64,000 bases of DNA from Bacteroides sp. (GCA_019414665.1 DXLO01000003.1:1-64000); one strand, 5' to 3'; counted from the stretch's first letter, positions 7,984 through 17,651 are shown. Notes: generated by a model from the sequence alone, not told the origin. Made by a program: numbers and translations.

Positions 7984-8922
7984 ATGAGCGAAACATCATC
8001 ATTCAAAGTGTTCTCGGGTACAAACTCGAGATACCTTGCAGAAAAAATCTGTAACAGTTTAGGATGCCCACTGGGTAACATGAACATTACTCATTTCGCC
8101 GACGGCGAATTTGCAGTATCTTACGAAGAATCTATTCGCGGACAGCACGTATTCCTCGTACAGTCAACTTTCCCGAATTCAGACAACTTAATGGAGCTTT
8201 TGCTGATGATTGATGCAGCAAAACGTGCTTCAGCTAAAAGTATCATTGCCGTAATTCCGTATTTCGGATGGGCACGTCAGGACCGCAAAGACAAACCACG
8301 TGTATCTATCGGTGCAAAACTGGTAGCTAATTTGTTGAGCGTTGCCGGTATTGACCGTCTGATAACAATGGATTTGCACGCAGATCAGATTCAGGGATTC
8401 TTTGACATTCCGGTAGACCACCTTTATGGTTCTACTATTTTTGCTCCTTACATCCAGTCTTTGAATCTGGAAAACCTTGTCATTGCAACTCCTGACGTTG
8501 GTGGCTCTAAACGTGCCAGCACATATGCTAAATATTTGGATGTACCTTTGGTGTTGTGCCATAAGACACGTGAAAAAGCAAACGTAGTTGCTTCTATGCA
8601 AATCATCGGTGACGTTAAAGATAAAAACGTTATCCTGATTGACGATATGGTAGATACTGCCGGTACTATTACTAAAGCAGCTGATATCATGAAAGAAGCC
8701 GGTGCAACTTCAGTTCGTGCTATTGCTTCTCACTGCGTAATGTCAGGTCCAGCTTCTGAACGTGTTCAGAATTCACAACTGGAAGAAATTGTATTTACTG
8801 ATAGTATTCCTTATTCAAACCGTTGTGCTAAGGTTAAACAGCTTTCTATCGCTGATATGTTTGCTGAAACAATCCGCCGCGTGATGACTAACGAATCTAT
8901 TAGCTCACAGTACCTGCTGTAA
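7984..8922 (+). CDS. prs: Ribose-phosphate pyrophosphokinase (312 aa)
   Basis: Makes PRPP from ribose-5-phosphate and ATP, feeding purine, pyrimidine, histidine and NAD synthesis. Family landmarks: FSGTNSRYLAEKI at the start, the catalytic flexible loop near YFGWARQDRK, DLHADQIQGFF, and the PRPP-binding motif VILIDDMVDTAGT. Length is normal for class I enzymes. It is preceded by its own strong promoter and followed by a terminator, so it is likely monocistronic. Confidence 0.98.
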   Translation: MSETSSFKVFSGTNSRYLAEKICNSLGCPLGNMNITHFADGEFAVSYEESIRGQHVFLVQSTFPNSDNLMELLLMIDAAKRASAKSIIAVIPYFGWARQDRKDKPRVSIGAKLVANLLSVAGIDRLITMDLHADQIQGFFDIPVDHLYGSTIFAPYIQSLNLENLVIATPDVGGSKRASTYAKYLDVPLVLCHKTREKANVVASMQIIGDVKDKNVILIDDMVDTAGTITKAADIMKEAGATSVRAIASHCVMSGPASERVQNSQLEEIVFTDSIPYSNRCAKVKQLSIADMFAETIRRVMTNESISSQYLL

Positions 8923-8944
8923 TCAATATTTTATTACTATAATT

Positions 8945-8995
8945 AATGTCATCCTGAGCGTTTCTGTCTATATAGAAGACGTTTAGGATGACATT
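8945..8995 (+). terminator. Terminator after prs
   Basis: AATGTCATCCT (8945-8955) pairs with AGGATGACATT (8985-8995), an 11-bp stem with further G-U pairing inside the loop, followed by a T-rich stretch. Confidence 0.75.
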
Positions 8996-9016
8996 TCTTT
9001 TATACATTCATATTCT

Positions 9017-10669
9017 ATGAAGATAGTCTGGCTCGACTTAAACAGTTCCTATGCACATTCTTCTCTGGCATTACCTGCGCTACAGGCACAGATTGCTGAT
9101 AATAAATCGATAGAATGGGACATTGTATCTGCAACCATCAACGAGAATCCGGGAATGATTGCCGGAGAAATATATCGCCGTAAACCAGATATTATTGCTG
9201 CTACCTGCTGGCTTTTCAACCATGAAATACTGCTCCATGTGCTCTCACGCGCCAAAGCATTATTGCCCGACTGTTGCATTGCTTTGGGAGGTCCGGAATT
9301 TCTAGGAGAAAACCAAACTTTCTTAAGACGTAATACATTCGTCGATTGTGTTTTCAGAGGAGAAGGAGAAGAAGTGGTAAGCCAGTGGCTGACATGCTGG
9401 AACCAGCCTGATGCCTGGAAGGACATCACCGGATTATGCTACATAGACGCTAAAGGTGATACATACCATGACAACGGTATAGCCCGCGTACTCAATTTCG
9501 ATCAGCTGGTTCCTCCCGAAACCAGTCCTTTTTTCAACTGGAGCAAACCCTTCGTACAACTAGAAACGACACGCGGATGTTTCAATACCTGTGCGTTTTG
9601 CGTAAGTGGAGGAGAAAAGCCGGTCCGCACCCTTCCGTTGGAAACAATCCGGGAACGCATCATTCTCATCCACCAGCATGGCATTCGCAACATACGTGTA
9701 CTAGACCGTACTTTCAACTACAACAACCGACATGCAAAGGCATTGCTCAGTCTGTTCCAAGAATTTCCAGATATCCGCTTCCATTTGGAAATACATCCGG
9801 CTCTACTGTCCGACGAGTTGAAAGAAGAACTGACGCATATGCCCGACAACTTGCTTCATCTGGAAGCCGGCATACAGAGTCTTCGTGAAGAAGTTCTGAC
9901 AACCAGCCGACGTATGGGCAAATTGTCCGATGCTCTAGAAGGATTGAAATTCCTCTGTTCATTGAGCAATATGGAAACACATGCCGATCTGATAGCCGGA
10001 CTTCCTCTTTACCGTCTGGAAGAAATATTCGAAGATGTACGTACGTTAGCTTCTTACCGTGCAGGAGAAATACAGCTCGAATCATTAAAGTTACTGCCAG
10101 GCACAGAAATGAGATGCAGAGCTGCCGAACTAGGCATCAAATATTCTCCATTTCCTCCTTATGAGGTATTGGAAACCAGAGAGATCAGTCCGGAAGAGTT
10201 ACAGACGGCACACTTGTTGTCACGCTTGCTTGACGGATTCTACAATACCCCCGTATGGCAGCACATCACACGACGACTAATTGTAGAACAGCCAGACTTT
10301 CTGCATCGCTTTCTCGAACATCTGATTGCACTTGGAGTAGCCGACCAGCCCATGAGTCAGGAACGTAGGGGAATCATTCTGTATGAGTTTTGCAAGCAAT
10401 CCTACCCTTCTTATGAAACGGCAGCAACTTTGGCATGGATAGAAGCAGGAATGTCACTCAAGAAACAGCCGGCAGCCCGTATCCGTACCAAGCATGTCAC
10501 ACCTCCTGACAGCTGGAATATCGTATATGGAGAATATCACGATCATCTGAAGCTATGTCTGCTTCCCGCCAGTGAGAACGAACCGCTCAACTACTGGTTC
10601 GGATTCGAAACAGAAACTCAGCAACCTCGTCCGGTATTTAAGGCTACAAGCCAGAAGAAGGAACTTTGA
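9017..10669 (+). CDS. B12-binding-domain radical SAM protein, DUF4080 type (550 aa)
   Basis: The N-terminal ~140 residues form a cobalamin-binding-like Rossmann domain (KIVWLDLNSSYAHSSLALPAL, then GGPEFLGEN). The radical SAM motif CX3CX2C is at C188, C192 and C195 (CFNTCAFC). The C-terminal third (from about residue 370) matches the DUF4080 region found in such proteins in gut anaerobes. The reaction is unknown. Proteins of this layout are often annotated only as radical SAM proteins; methyl transfer is possible but not shown. The gene is followed immediately by the FabK-like gene, whose promoter overlaps its 3' end. Confidence 0.9.
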   Translation: MKIVWLDLNSSYAHSSLALPALQAQIADNKSIEWDIVSATINENPGMIAGEIYRRKPDIIAATCWLFNHEILLHVLSRAKALLPDCCIALGGPEFLGENQTFLRRNTFVDCVFRGEGEEVVSQWLTCWNQPDAWKDITGLCYIDAKGDTYHDNGIARVLNFDQLVPPETSPFFNWSKPFVQLETTRGCFNTCAFCVSGGEKPVRTLPLETIRERIILIHQHGIRNIRVLDRTFNYNNRHAKALLSLFQEFPDIRFHLEIHPALLSDELKEELTHMPDNLLHLEAGIQSLREEVLTTSRRMGKLSDALEGLKFLCSLSNMETHADLIAGLPLYRLEEIFEDVRTLASYRAGEIQLESLKLLPGTEMRCRAAELGIKYSPFPPYEVLETREISPEELQTAHLLSRLLDGFYNTPVWQHITRRLIVEQPDFLHRFLEHLIALGVADQPMSQERRGIILYEFCKQSYPSYETAATLAWIEAGMSLKKQPAARIRTKHVTPPDSWNIVYGEYHDHLKLCLLPASENEPLNYWFGFETETQQPRPVFKATSQKKEL

Positions 10670-10695
10670 GAAAAGCTCAGAAAATCATATCTTTG
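10665..10695 (+). promoter_or_regulatory. Promoter of the FabK-like gene (TTTG-N19-TATCTTTG)
   Basis: TTTG at 10665-10668 overlaps the stop codon of the radical SAM gene, and TATCTTTG lies at 10688-10695 with a 19-base spacer. This excludes starts upstream of 10714 for the next gene. Confidence 0.85.
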
Positions 10696-10713
10696 CAAAA
10701 AGCAGAACAGACT

Positions 10714-11664
10714 ATGAACAGAATATGTCATCTTTTCGGAATAAAATATCCCATCATTCAAGGTGGAATGGTATGGTGCAGCGGCTGGCGACTGGCATCG
10801 GCAGTAAGTAATGCAGGAGGACTGGGACTGTTAGGAGCAGGCTCTATGCATCCTGAAACCTTACACGAGCATATACGCAAATGTAAAGCAGCCACCGACA
10901 AACCGTTCGGAGTAAACGTTCCATTGATGTATCCGGAAATAGAAACCCTGATGCAAATTATAGCCGAAGAAGAAGTGAAGATTGTCTTCACCTCCGCCGG
11001 AAATCCGAAGATATGGACCGAATGGCTGCACAACAAAGGGATTATCGTAGCTCATGTAGTATCTTCCACACGCTTCGCAGCAAAATGTGAAGAGGCTGGA
11101 GTAGACGCTATTGTAGCCGAAGGGTTCGAAGCAGGAGGACATAACGGAAAAGAAGAAACTACAACCCTGTGTCTTATCCCGGCAGTCAGGAAAAGTTGTA
11201 CACTCCCACTAATTGCAGCTGGGGGAATAGCTACCGGTGAAGGTATTCTGGCCGCAAGAAGTCTAGGAGCCGATGGAGTACAGATAGGCACACGTTTTGC
11301 GTTGACTGAAGAAAGTTCTGCCAGTTTCGCGTTCAAAGACCGCTGTCTGCGACTGAATGAGGGAGATACAATACTTACGTTAAAACAGCTTTCTCCTACC
11401 CGACTAGTGAAAAATGATTTCTACAAACACATTGAAGAAGCTGAAAAACGCGGAGCTTCCGTCGATGAACTGCGTGATCTGTTAGGACGCGGACGTGCCA
11501 AACTAGGTATTTTCGAAGGAGATTTATTCGAGGGAGAACTGGAAATTGGTCAGGCGGCATCAATGATTAAGCATCTGCAACCAGTCAGTGAAGTTATGAA
11601 AGAACTGGTAGAGGATTACAACACTGCACTCCGCCGGATACAAGATGAATTAAATTGGAATTAA
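10714..11664 (+). CDS. FabK-like flavin enoyl-ACP reductase / nitronate monooxygenase family (316 aa)
   Basis: A flavin-dependent TIM-barrel protein. It has the FabK-like start LFGIKYPIIQGGM, AGGLGLLGAG, KPFGVNVPLM, AEGFEAGGHNGKEETTTL (the His following GG is the family catalytic residue), IAAGGIATGEG and ADGVQIGTRF. This pattern, especially the GGH segment and KPFGVN, resembles FabK of fatty-acid synthesis as much as nitronate monooxygenase, and automated labels for the family differ. The start at 10714 (MNRICHLFG) follows a good promoter. A FabK role would make it part of type II fatty-acid synthesis. Confidence 0.88.
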   Translation: MNRICHLFGIKYPIIQGGMVWCSGWRLASAVSNAGGLGLLGAGSMHPETLHEHIRKCKAATDKPFGVNVPLMYPEIETLMQIIAEEEVKIVFTSAGNPKIWTEWLHNKGIIVAHVVSSTRFAAKCEEAGVDAIVAEGFEAGGHNGKEETTTLCLIPAVRKSCTLPLIAAGGIATGEGILAARSLGADGVQIGTRFALTEESSASFAFKDRCLRLNEGDTILTLKQLSPTRLVKNDFYKHIEEAEKRGASVDELRDLLGRGRAKLGIFEGDLFEGELEIGQAASMIKHLQPVSEVMKELVEDYNTALRRIQDELNWN

Positions 11665-11688
11665 ATAAACTGATAATCACATTTCATT

Positions 11689-11826
11689 ATGGCAGATAAT
11701 TATCTGGAACGGCAGCGAGAACAATATGAAGCTCGAAAAGCCGCATGGGAAAAAGCTAAAAAATTAGGAAAGAAAAAAATAAAACCAGCCGTTAAATCTC
11801 AAAGTCAGTCTACTAATAAACCCTGA
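11689..11826 (+). CDS. Small basic protein (45 aa)
   Basis: A 45-codon reading frame starts at 11689, 24 bases after the FabK-like stop, and ends with TGA at 11824-11826. The product begins MADNYLERQREQYEARKAAW and continues with a lysine-rich stretch, then a polar SQSQSTN tail. It is predicted to be one charged amphipathic helix plus a flexible tail. Similar short proteins with a YLERQ-like start occur in Bacteroides genomes, from memory, with no known function. Likely co-transcribed with the FabK-like gene. Confidence 0.7.
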   Translation: MADNYLERQREQYEARKAAWEKAKKLGKKKIKPAVKSQSQSTNKP

Positions 11827-11892
11827 TTACAACTGAAAGTTTTCTTCTGTTTCATTCGAACGGGTATAGCAGCTTATTAATAAAAAAATAAC

Positions 11893-11900
11893 TACCTTTG
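11893..11900 (+). promoter_or_regulatory. -7 box upstream of the MATE gene
   Basis: TACCTTTG matches TAnnTTTG and lies 24 bases before the start codon. No clear -33 TTTG. Confidence 0.55.
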
Positions 11901-11924
11901 CGCGATTTTTAAAAGAAGGCAAAG

Positions 11925-13277
11925 ATGGGAAATGCATATGAAGAAAGATTAGGAACCGACCGTATGTTACCTCTTATATTTAAGATGTCACTTCCGGCGG
12001 TTGCAGCTCAGCTGGTAAACCTGTTATACAATATTGTCGATCGTATTTATATCGGTCACATACCCGGCATCGGAACCGATGCTTTAGCTGGAATCGGAGT
12101 AACAAGTGCTGTCATAGTACTGATATCTTCCTTCTCTGCTATTGTCGGAGCAGGAGGAAGTCCACTTGCTGCCATTGCCCTGGGACGAGGAAACCGGGAG
12201 CGTGCCGGACAGATTTTAGGCAACGGATTCATCCTGCTGCTCATATTTACCATACTGACTTCCGCTACCACTTACTTGTTTATGGAGCCGATATTGCTCT
12301 TTACCGGAGCATCGGAAAATACAATAGGATATGCTACTGATTATCTTTCGATATATTTGCTGGGTACTCTGTTCGTGGAACTGTCAGTAGGGCTCAATAC
12401 ATTCATCAATACACAAGGACGTCCCACCATAGCCATGTATTCTGTCCTTATCGGAGCAATATTGAATATCGGATTAGATCCTCTGTTCATTTTTACATTC
12501 GGTATGGGAGTAAAGGGAGCAGCCTTAGCCACTATCCTGTCACAAGCCTGTAGTGCCATATGGGTAATTTCCTTTCTCACGTCGAAAAAAGCCTCATTAA
12601 GACTTGAATACCGCTACATGAAACTGCACAAAGGCATCATACTCTCCATTCTGGCGTTAGGAGTTTCACCATTTATCATGGCAAGTACAGAAAGCCTGGT
12701 GGGCTTTGTCTTGAACAGCAGCCTGGAAAAATTTGGAGATATCTATGTCAGTGCACTAGCCATCATGCAAAGTGCCATGCTCATTGTAAGTGTTCCACTG
12801 ACAGGTTTTGCGCAAGGATTTGTTCCCATTGTCAGCTACAATTACGGACATCATAACCGGGAACGAGTAAAGGAATGCTTCAAAATAGTAGTCATCATCA
12901 TGTTTTCATTCAATTTTCTATTGATTTCATTCATGATTCTATTCCCCTCACTAGTAGCTTCCGCCTTTACGAACGATGAAACATTAATAGAAACAGTACG
13001 CCAGGTAATGCCGATTTTCCTTGGAGGAATGACAATATTCGGATTACAACGTGCGTGTCAGAACATGTTCGTTGCTTTAGGTCAAGCTAAAGTTTCGGTA
13101 TTCATCGCTCTATTGCGCAAAGTTATATTACTCATACCGCTGGCACTTATCCTGCCCCGTTTCATGGGGATGCCCGGAGTATATGCCGCTGAAGGAATTT
13201 CTGATGCAACGGCAGCCATCTGCTGTACACTTATCTTTGCCATACAGTTTCCACGCATTCTCCGCAAGATGGTATAA
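11925..13277 (+). CDS. MATE family multidrug efflux transporter (450 aa)
   Basis: A twelve-helix inner-membrane exporter, probably driven by a sodium or proton gradient. The N-terminus (LIFKMSLPAVAAQLVNLLYNIVDRIYIGHI) is the typical MATE helix 1, and the two halves each carry the pattern expected of the fold (GAGGSPLAAIALGRGN, then FAQGFVPIVSYNYGHHN). Length is normal. Drug substrates cannot be read from sequence; it is closest in style to MepA-like proteins. The gene converges on asmA with only 11 bases between stop codons. Confidence 0.95.
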   Translation: MGNAYEERLGTDRMLPLIFKMSLPAVAAQLVNLLYNIVDRIYIGHIPGIGTDALAGIGVTSAVIVLISSFSAIVGAGGSPLAAIALGRGNRERAGQILGNGFILLLIFTILTSATTYLFMEPILLFTGASENTIGYATDYLSIYLLGTLFVELSVGLNTFINTQGRPTIAMYSVLIGAILNIGLDPLFIFTFGMGVKGAALATILSQACSAIWVISFLTSKKASLRLEYRYMKLHKGIILSILALGVSPFIMASTESLVGFVLNSSLEKFGDIYVSALAIMQSAMLIVSVPLTGFAQGFVPIVSYNYGHHNRERVKECFKIVVIIMFSFNFLLISFMILFPSLVASAFTNDETLIETVRQVMPIFLGGMTIFGLQRACQNMFVALGQAKVSVFIALLRKVILLIPLALILPRFMGMPGVYAAEGISDATAAICCTLIFAIQFPRILRKMV

Positions 13278-13307
13278 GAAGAGAAACCTTATTCAGGTTT
13301 TCTCTTC
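13278..13307. terminator. Bidirectional terminator shared by the MATE and AsmA-like genes
   Basis: GAAGAGAAACCT (13278-13289) pairs with AGGTTTTCTCTTC (13295-13307) with one bulged T and a 5-nt loop. The structure begins right after the MATE stop and extends into the last codons of the AsmA-like gene, so one hairpin can end both convergent transcripts. Confidence 0.75.
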
Positions 13308-16270
13308 ATAACCTGGCGGAAATCATTTACGATTTGCCGTCCCATATTGATACGTGTACTGTCTACTTTTCGTATTTCTACCGAAGTTACCGCATCCTTG
13401 TATTTAGCCTTGCTCAGTTTAAACTTCATCTTATCCAGATTTCCCGTAATATTCACTCCCATCTTAAAAGGCAGAGGCGACTTTAAAATAGAAATATGGT
13501 AATCGAAGTTCATGTCAAGTCCCTGAGTTCCTCCCACAGCCGCCTTATATCGGTCTATCTGCACAATAAAAGGATATACTGTCACATTGCCGTCCTTTAT
13601 TGTCATATTCACCGAAATACTGTCGAACATGTTCCGCTCTTTGTTCTTAAACATCAGCATCTTCGATATTTCAGCAAAAGTTTCTCCATCCATCAGTACC
13701 AGACTGTCGCCCTTGATATGTACAGCCGAACGTAAAGACGGAATCTTGATATTCAGATTCGAATCAAGTACCGCCTCGGCAGCAGCTTCAAAATCAACAA
13801 CTCCCTGGAACGAACGAAGCATCGGGACAATTGTATCCAGTGAAGGAGCAAATTCAACCAGCTTGGCTATATTGATTTTATGCAGCCTGAAGTCGAATCC
13901 GGCATATCCCTGCTTCTTCTCCTGAGCACGATAAACCAAAGTTGCATTCATCTGAGCATCCATCCCCTTCATGCTTAATCCTTTCAGATGAACAGCCTGA
14001 TTCCGGATATCCACAGCTCCACGCACATCTTCGAATATCATCTTGTCATACTTCACCCTTTTCAAGTTAGTCTGGAGTTCAAAATCCAGACTCTTTGGAA
14101 TTACAAATAACTCCAACGATGAAGCAGTAGTATCAACTTCAGCCTGAAGTGTATCTTCCGGGAAACTCAATGAATTGATAAGTTGATTACAGTCGAGGTT
14201 ACGGGAAGAAACCTCCAGCTTCCCCCTCAACGGACGATGATGCTTCATCATTCCATACAAATCGTATATGGCTCCAGTTGCCGTCAAATCGGAATGTCCC
14301 ACCCGACAAGTTGCATTTTTCAGCGTTATCATCCGGTTACCTACCGTCACCGATGTTTTTTTCATACGTATAGGTAATGCAAATTCAGGAGTCGACATTC
14401 TCATACGACGGAAACCAATGATGCCTTTCGGAATCCAGAGTGAATCATGCAATTTTTCTGCGGTCACAGCAAAGCCTGCCCGATCCACCCCCATCTTTGT
14501 TTTCCAGGCACGGCAGAACATGGTATCAGCACTCAGCGAAAGAGAAACCTGAGGCATCGAAGGGTTCTTTTTCCCAGGCTGCAAGCGCACTGTAGCATCA
14601 GCTTTCTGACAGAATAACGCCAACGAATCGCCCATATTCCCTTTCAGACGATTCAAAGTAAATTTACATTCAACGTCTGTAATACGGGTAGTATCCTGGG
14701 GGTTAGTAGATTTAACCGACATAGTCAGTTTTTCTACATTCGAATTAGCCAGCTTTGACTGCAAGACCAGTTTATTGATTTCCGCACGTGCAGCCAGATT
14801 ATCATTCCCGATGAAATTGAGCGAAGCATCACTCGCAAATTCAAATCCTTTATTAACATCCCGCAACTGCAAATTCGTCATCTTCAATTTTCCACCTAAA
14901 CGAATACGTCCCAAATCCTGCTTCTTAATGGAAAACAGCCGACATTTCAACCGCAAATCAGCCTCCAGATCGCCACCAATAGTTACCCCCTCCTGCAAAG
15001 GAAAAGCCTGTGCCAAGGCAGTCAGATCTACTTTCGATTTTGTATTAAACGTTATATCTGGATCTTCCAACAGATTCACAATCTTTGCATCGGCCAGTAT
15101 ATCTGTATGAGCCCCCTGAAAATGAAAAATCTTCAAGTCTGCATACGAAGGCTGTTTACGCATTAAATCTACAAACGCATAAAAATCGGCCGTAAAATTG
15201 TCAATTCCATAAGGAAGTTTATCATATTTAGCCGATGCTTTATCTATCTGTACCTTCAACGTAACGGCAGGCATCTGCTGCTTTCCATACCATCCTTTTA
15301 CATCACCCTCCATTTTCACACTGCCTCTTGCCTCCATACTTTCACGCTTCAAAACACTCTCAGGAATCATATTGAATACCGTTTCCAAGGAAGGAGCATG
15401 CAGAGCATATGCAATATCCACGTTAAGTGCACGGCGAACTGTATCTCGCTTCAAGGTTCCCTTCACATCAAAGGTTATACCGTTTAATGAAATGTTGGCA
15501 TCATTTAGTGTAAGTGTACGCGTAGAACGGTCCAGATCAAGAGAAGTCTTCAGGTCTGTCGCAACCTTATTGACCAGCAATTGTCCGTCCTGCCAGAAAA
15601 GTACATTATCATTGCTGAAACGCATAGCTAACTTTGAGTGTTCTTTCTGCAAAGAAGCTGTCAGATTAAGTGCAGCATTGGTCAGGCGGGCATAAACTCT
15701 TGTATCCCGGTCATCAAAAATAACATTTGCCCGCTTCAGCGATACCCGACGAATATCAATACCTCCCGACAAATCTGTCTTGCCAGAAGAAGCAGTATCA
15801 GCTACAGCAGTTGTATCAGAAGCTACAATATCCCAGTTGGCAATGCCCTCCCTACTCTTATAAGCGTAAACCGAAGCATCTTCCAATCCCAGATAGTTAA
15901 GAGTTATTTTTTTATTTATCAAATAATCTATCGGATTTACCACAACCACGCATTTGCCAAATGACAGCAACGAATCTGTTTTCTGCCATGCTGTATCACA
16001 GAACACTTTCGAGACAAGACTTCCATCGACCAACTTCAATCCGAAACGTGGAAACGTAGAGAAAAAAGTCAGTTCCACACTCTTCATCTCCAACTTGGCA
16101 TTCAGTGCCTGATTAGCAGTTTTCAAGACTACCGGAGTTAACCTGGAAGGAGTAAACACAAAATTTATAGCAACTGTTATTGCTATCAGAATTAAAACAA
16201 TCAATGAGCCGAAAGATATACCGGCTATTTTCAATATCCCTTTTGTACGCTTCTTCATAATCTTTTTCAT
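13289..16270 (-). CDS. AsmA-like envelope protein (993 aa)
   Basis: A large AsmA/TamB-superfamily protein. An N-terminal membrane anchor (ILKIAGISFGSLIVLILIAIT, written here in part) follows a lysine-rich start, and the rest is a long periplasmic beta-rich repeat region. Such proteins are thought to bridge the envelope for lipid or outer-membrane assembly. The reading frame stays open upstream to 16594, but that part reads as low-complexity sequence, and a TATCTTTG promoter box lies at 16284-16291, so I place the start at 16270 (MKKIMKKRTK) or, 12 bases later, 16258. The C-terminus ends in a basic segment (MGRQIVNDFRQVMKRKPE). No operon partner. Confidence 0.9.
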   Translation of the reverse strand: MKKIMKKRTKGILKIAGISFGSLIVLILIAITVAINFVFTPSRLTPVVLKTANQALNAKLEMKSVELTFFSTFPRFGLKLVDGSLVSKVFCDTAWQKTDSLLSFGKCVVVVNPIDYLINKKITLNYLGLEDASVYAYKSREGIANWDIVASDTTAVADTASSGKTDLSGGIDIRRVSLKRANVIFDDRDTRVYARLTNAALNLTASLQKEHSKLAMRFSNDNVLFWQDGQLLVNKVATDLKTSLDLDRSTRTLTLNDANISLNGITFDVKGTLKRDTVRRALNVDIAYALHAPSLETVFNMIPESVLKRESMEARGSVKMEGDVKGWYGKQQMPAVTLKVQIDKASAKYDKLPYGIDNFTADFYAFVDLMRKQPSYADLKIFHFQGAHTDILADAKIVNLLEDPDITFNTKSKVDLTALAQAFPLQEGVTIGGDLEADLRLKCRLFSIKKQDLGRIRLGGKLKMTNLQLRDVNKGFEFASDASLNFIGNDNLAARAEINKLVLQSKLANSNVEKLTMSVKSTNPQDTTRITDVECKFTLNRLKGNMGDSLALFCQKADATVRLQPGKKNPSMPQVSLSLSADTMFCRAWKTKMGVDRAGFAVTAEKLHDSLWIPKGIIGFRRMRMSTPEFALPIRMKKTSVTVGNRMITLKNATCRVGHSDLTATGAIYDLYGMMKHHRPLRGKLEVSSRNLDCNQLINSLSFPEDTLQAEVDTTASSLELFVIPKSLDFELQTNLKRVKYDKMIFEDVRGAVDIRNQAVHLKGLSMKGMDAQMNATLVYRAQEKKQGYAGFDFRLHKINIAKLVEFAPSLDTIVPMLRSFQGVVDFEAAAEAVLDSNLNIKIPSLRSAVHIKGDSLVLMDGETFAEISKMLMFKNKERNMFDSISVNMTIKDGNVTVYPFIVQIDRYKAAVGGTQGLDMNFDYHISILKSPLPFKMGVNITGNLDKMKFKLSKAKYKDAVTSVEIRKVDSTRINMGRQIVNDFRQVMKRKPE

Positions 16271-16283
16271 ACCTAATTTCCGA

Positions 16284-16291
16284 CAAAGATA
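16284..16291 (-). promoter_or_regulatory. -7 box of the AsmA-like gene; comment on the 16271-16668 gap
   Basis: TATCTTTG on the minus strand ends 13 bases before the 16270 start codon, giving a very short leader. The rest of the 398-base intergenic stretch is AT-rich, with poly-A and poly-T runs; I see no gene or RNA in it. Confidence 0.6.
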
Positions 16292-16668
16292 CAAACTTAA
16301 CTTTTTCACTGTACCTTGTTTTTCTTTAATTAAGAACCCTGTTTTGGTTACTAAAAAGCCACTAAAACAACAAAAGCCGGAATTATGTCTAAAACTTGGG
16401 CTAATCTTTCCAAAAACATCGAGATATTTTTTTAAAATTTGTACAACTTCCCCAATTTTTTTGAGCAATATTTCAAAAGTATTTGTACAAAAATTGAGAG
16501 TTTTTGCTGAATTATCTGAAAAGACTTCAACCAAGTAAAATATGCTCTTCAACAAGTTTTTGGAAACATATTGCCTTTTTTCTTCCTTATACACATTTTT
16601 TTCTTACGAAATTTCACTTTTATGAAAACATTTGCTACATTTAGTTGTTTATTATTTAAGAACAAAGT

Positions 16669-17626
16669 ATGAAAAAAAATCACTTTAGGAGCACTTACAC
16701 TCTTACTCATCACGACAGCTTGTAGAGATGACAGTTATACTCTCTCTACTGAATCAACCCCCAATCTTGTTACTCCCGCTCTACATACCCGTGTGAGCGA
16801 TTCTCAAAGTCCTCTCACGGGTATAGTAGAAGCTTATCCTTGCCTCCAGGGAAGCTCTATTTATTTCGGGAACTATGTAAACAATACGCTAAGCGTGTTC
16901 TATGGTTTTTACAATGTTCAGGATGGAAACATTGTAGGAGATAACAACCGAGAAGTATCGCTGCCTGTCGGCAAATATAACATTGTATATTGGGGAACTC
17001 CCAAATATGAAGAACCTATTCATACAACCCCAGCCATTGATGAACCCGGGCTATCTATTGGTTCAGACTTATCTAAATTGTATTTCGGATTGAGACAATA
17101 CAATAAAGATACTACATATATTCCTGTATACGATCTGGTACACACCAACAAGGAAGTAAATATTGGACAAGAGGATCTGGAAGCCAATATGGAACGGGTT
17201 GTAGCAGGACTCAAGGTGATTGTCAAAACAAAAAACAATGCCGTCATCAACTCTAACATTACAGATATGCAGGTTCTTATCGGTGGAATAGCTGAAAAAA
17301 TCAATCTGTATACAGCCGAACCCGAAAATAAGACAAAGACTGTCAAGTTTGATCTAGTACGTTCTGTCGATAATACCGAAATGAGTAATGCAATGGTAAT
17401 GGTATTTCCTTCTGCCCCCAACCCCTTGCTTACACTCCTGATTACGTTGAAAGATGGTAGCGTACACACGCTGTCGAAAAATCTGGAATCGACATTGGTT
17501 GCCAATACACGTCTGACAGTAAACATTGTTATCGGAGATATTTTTGCAGGGGGGAGTTCCGGAAACTTCACTATCGACAACTGGAATGAATCCAGCGAAA
17601 CGATTGAATTTCCAGTGGTGGATTGA
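16669..17626 (+). pseudogene. Frameshifted fimbrillin-associated-type lipoprotein (FimB/Mfa2-like)
   Basis: The start at 16669 (ATG followed by eight A) leads to an early stop in its own frame. If one A of the run at 16672-16679 is removed, the product begins MKKKITLGALTLLLITTAC, a clear lipoprotein signal peptide with lipobox and cysteine, and joins without break to the long downstream frame ending at 17626. The mature part ends in GNFTIDNWNESSETIEFPVVD-like sequence typical of FimB/Mfa2-type fimbrillin-associated lipoproteins, about 315 residues in all. A GTG at 16793 could start only a truncated, unexported form. Either the gene is off by slippage, or the extra A is a sequencing error. No fimbrial partner genes are nearby. 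Confidence 0.8.
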
Positions 17627-17635
17627 AGAAGAACA

Positions 17636-17651
17636 AGCTCCTTTCGGGGCT
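17636..17651 (+). terminator. Weak hairpin after the lipoprotein gene
   Basis: AGCTCC and GGGGCT pair around a TTTC loop just after the stop codon. No T run follows, so terminator function is uncertain. Confidence 0.35.

Noticed and set aside
10666..10713. Earlier start for the FabK-like protein
   Set aside because: The promoter TTTG-N19-TATCTTTG lies in this stretch; the start at 10714 fits the family.
16271..16594. N-terminal extension of the AsmA-like protein
   Set aside because: The extra frame is low-complexity AT-rich sequence, it comes before a -7 box at 16284-16291, and the membrane anchor with lysine-rich start fits a start at 16270.
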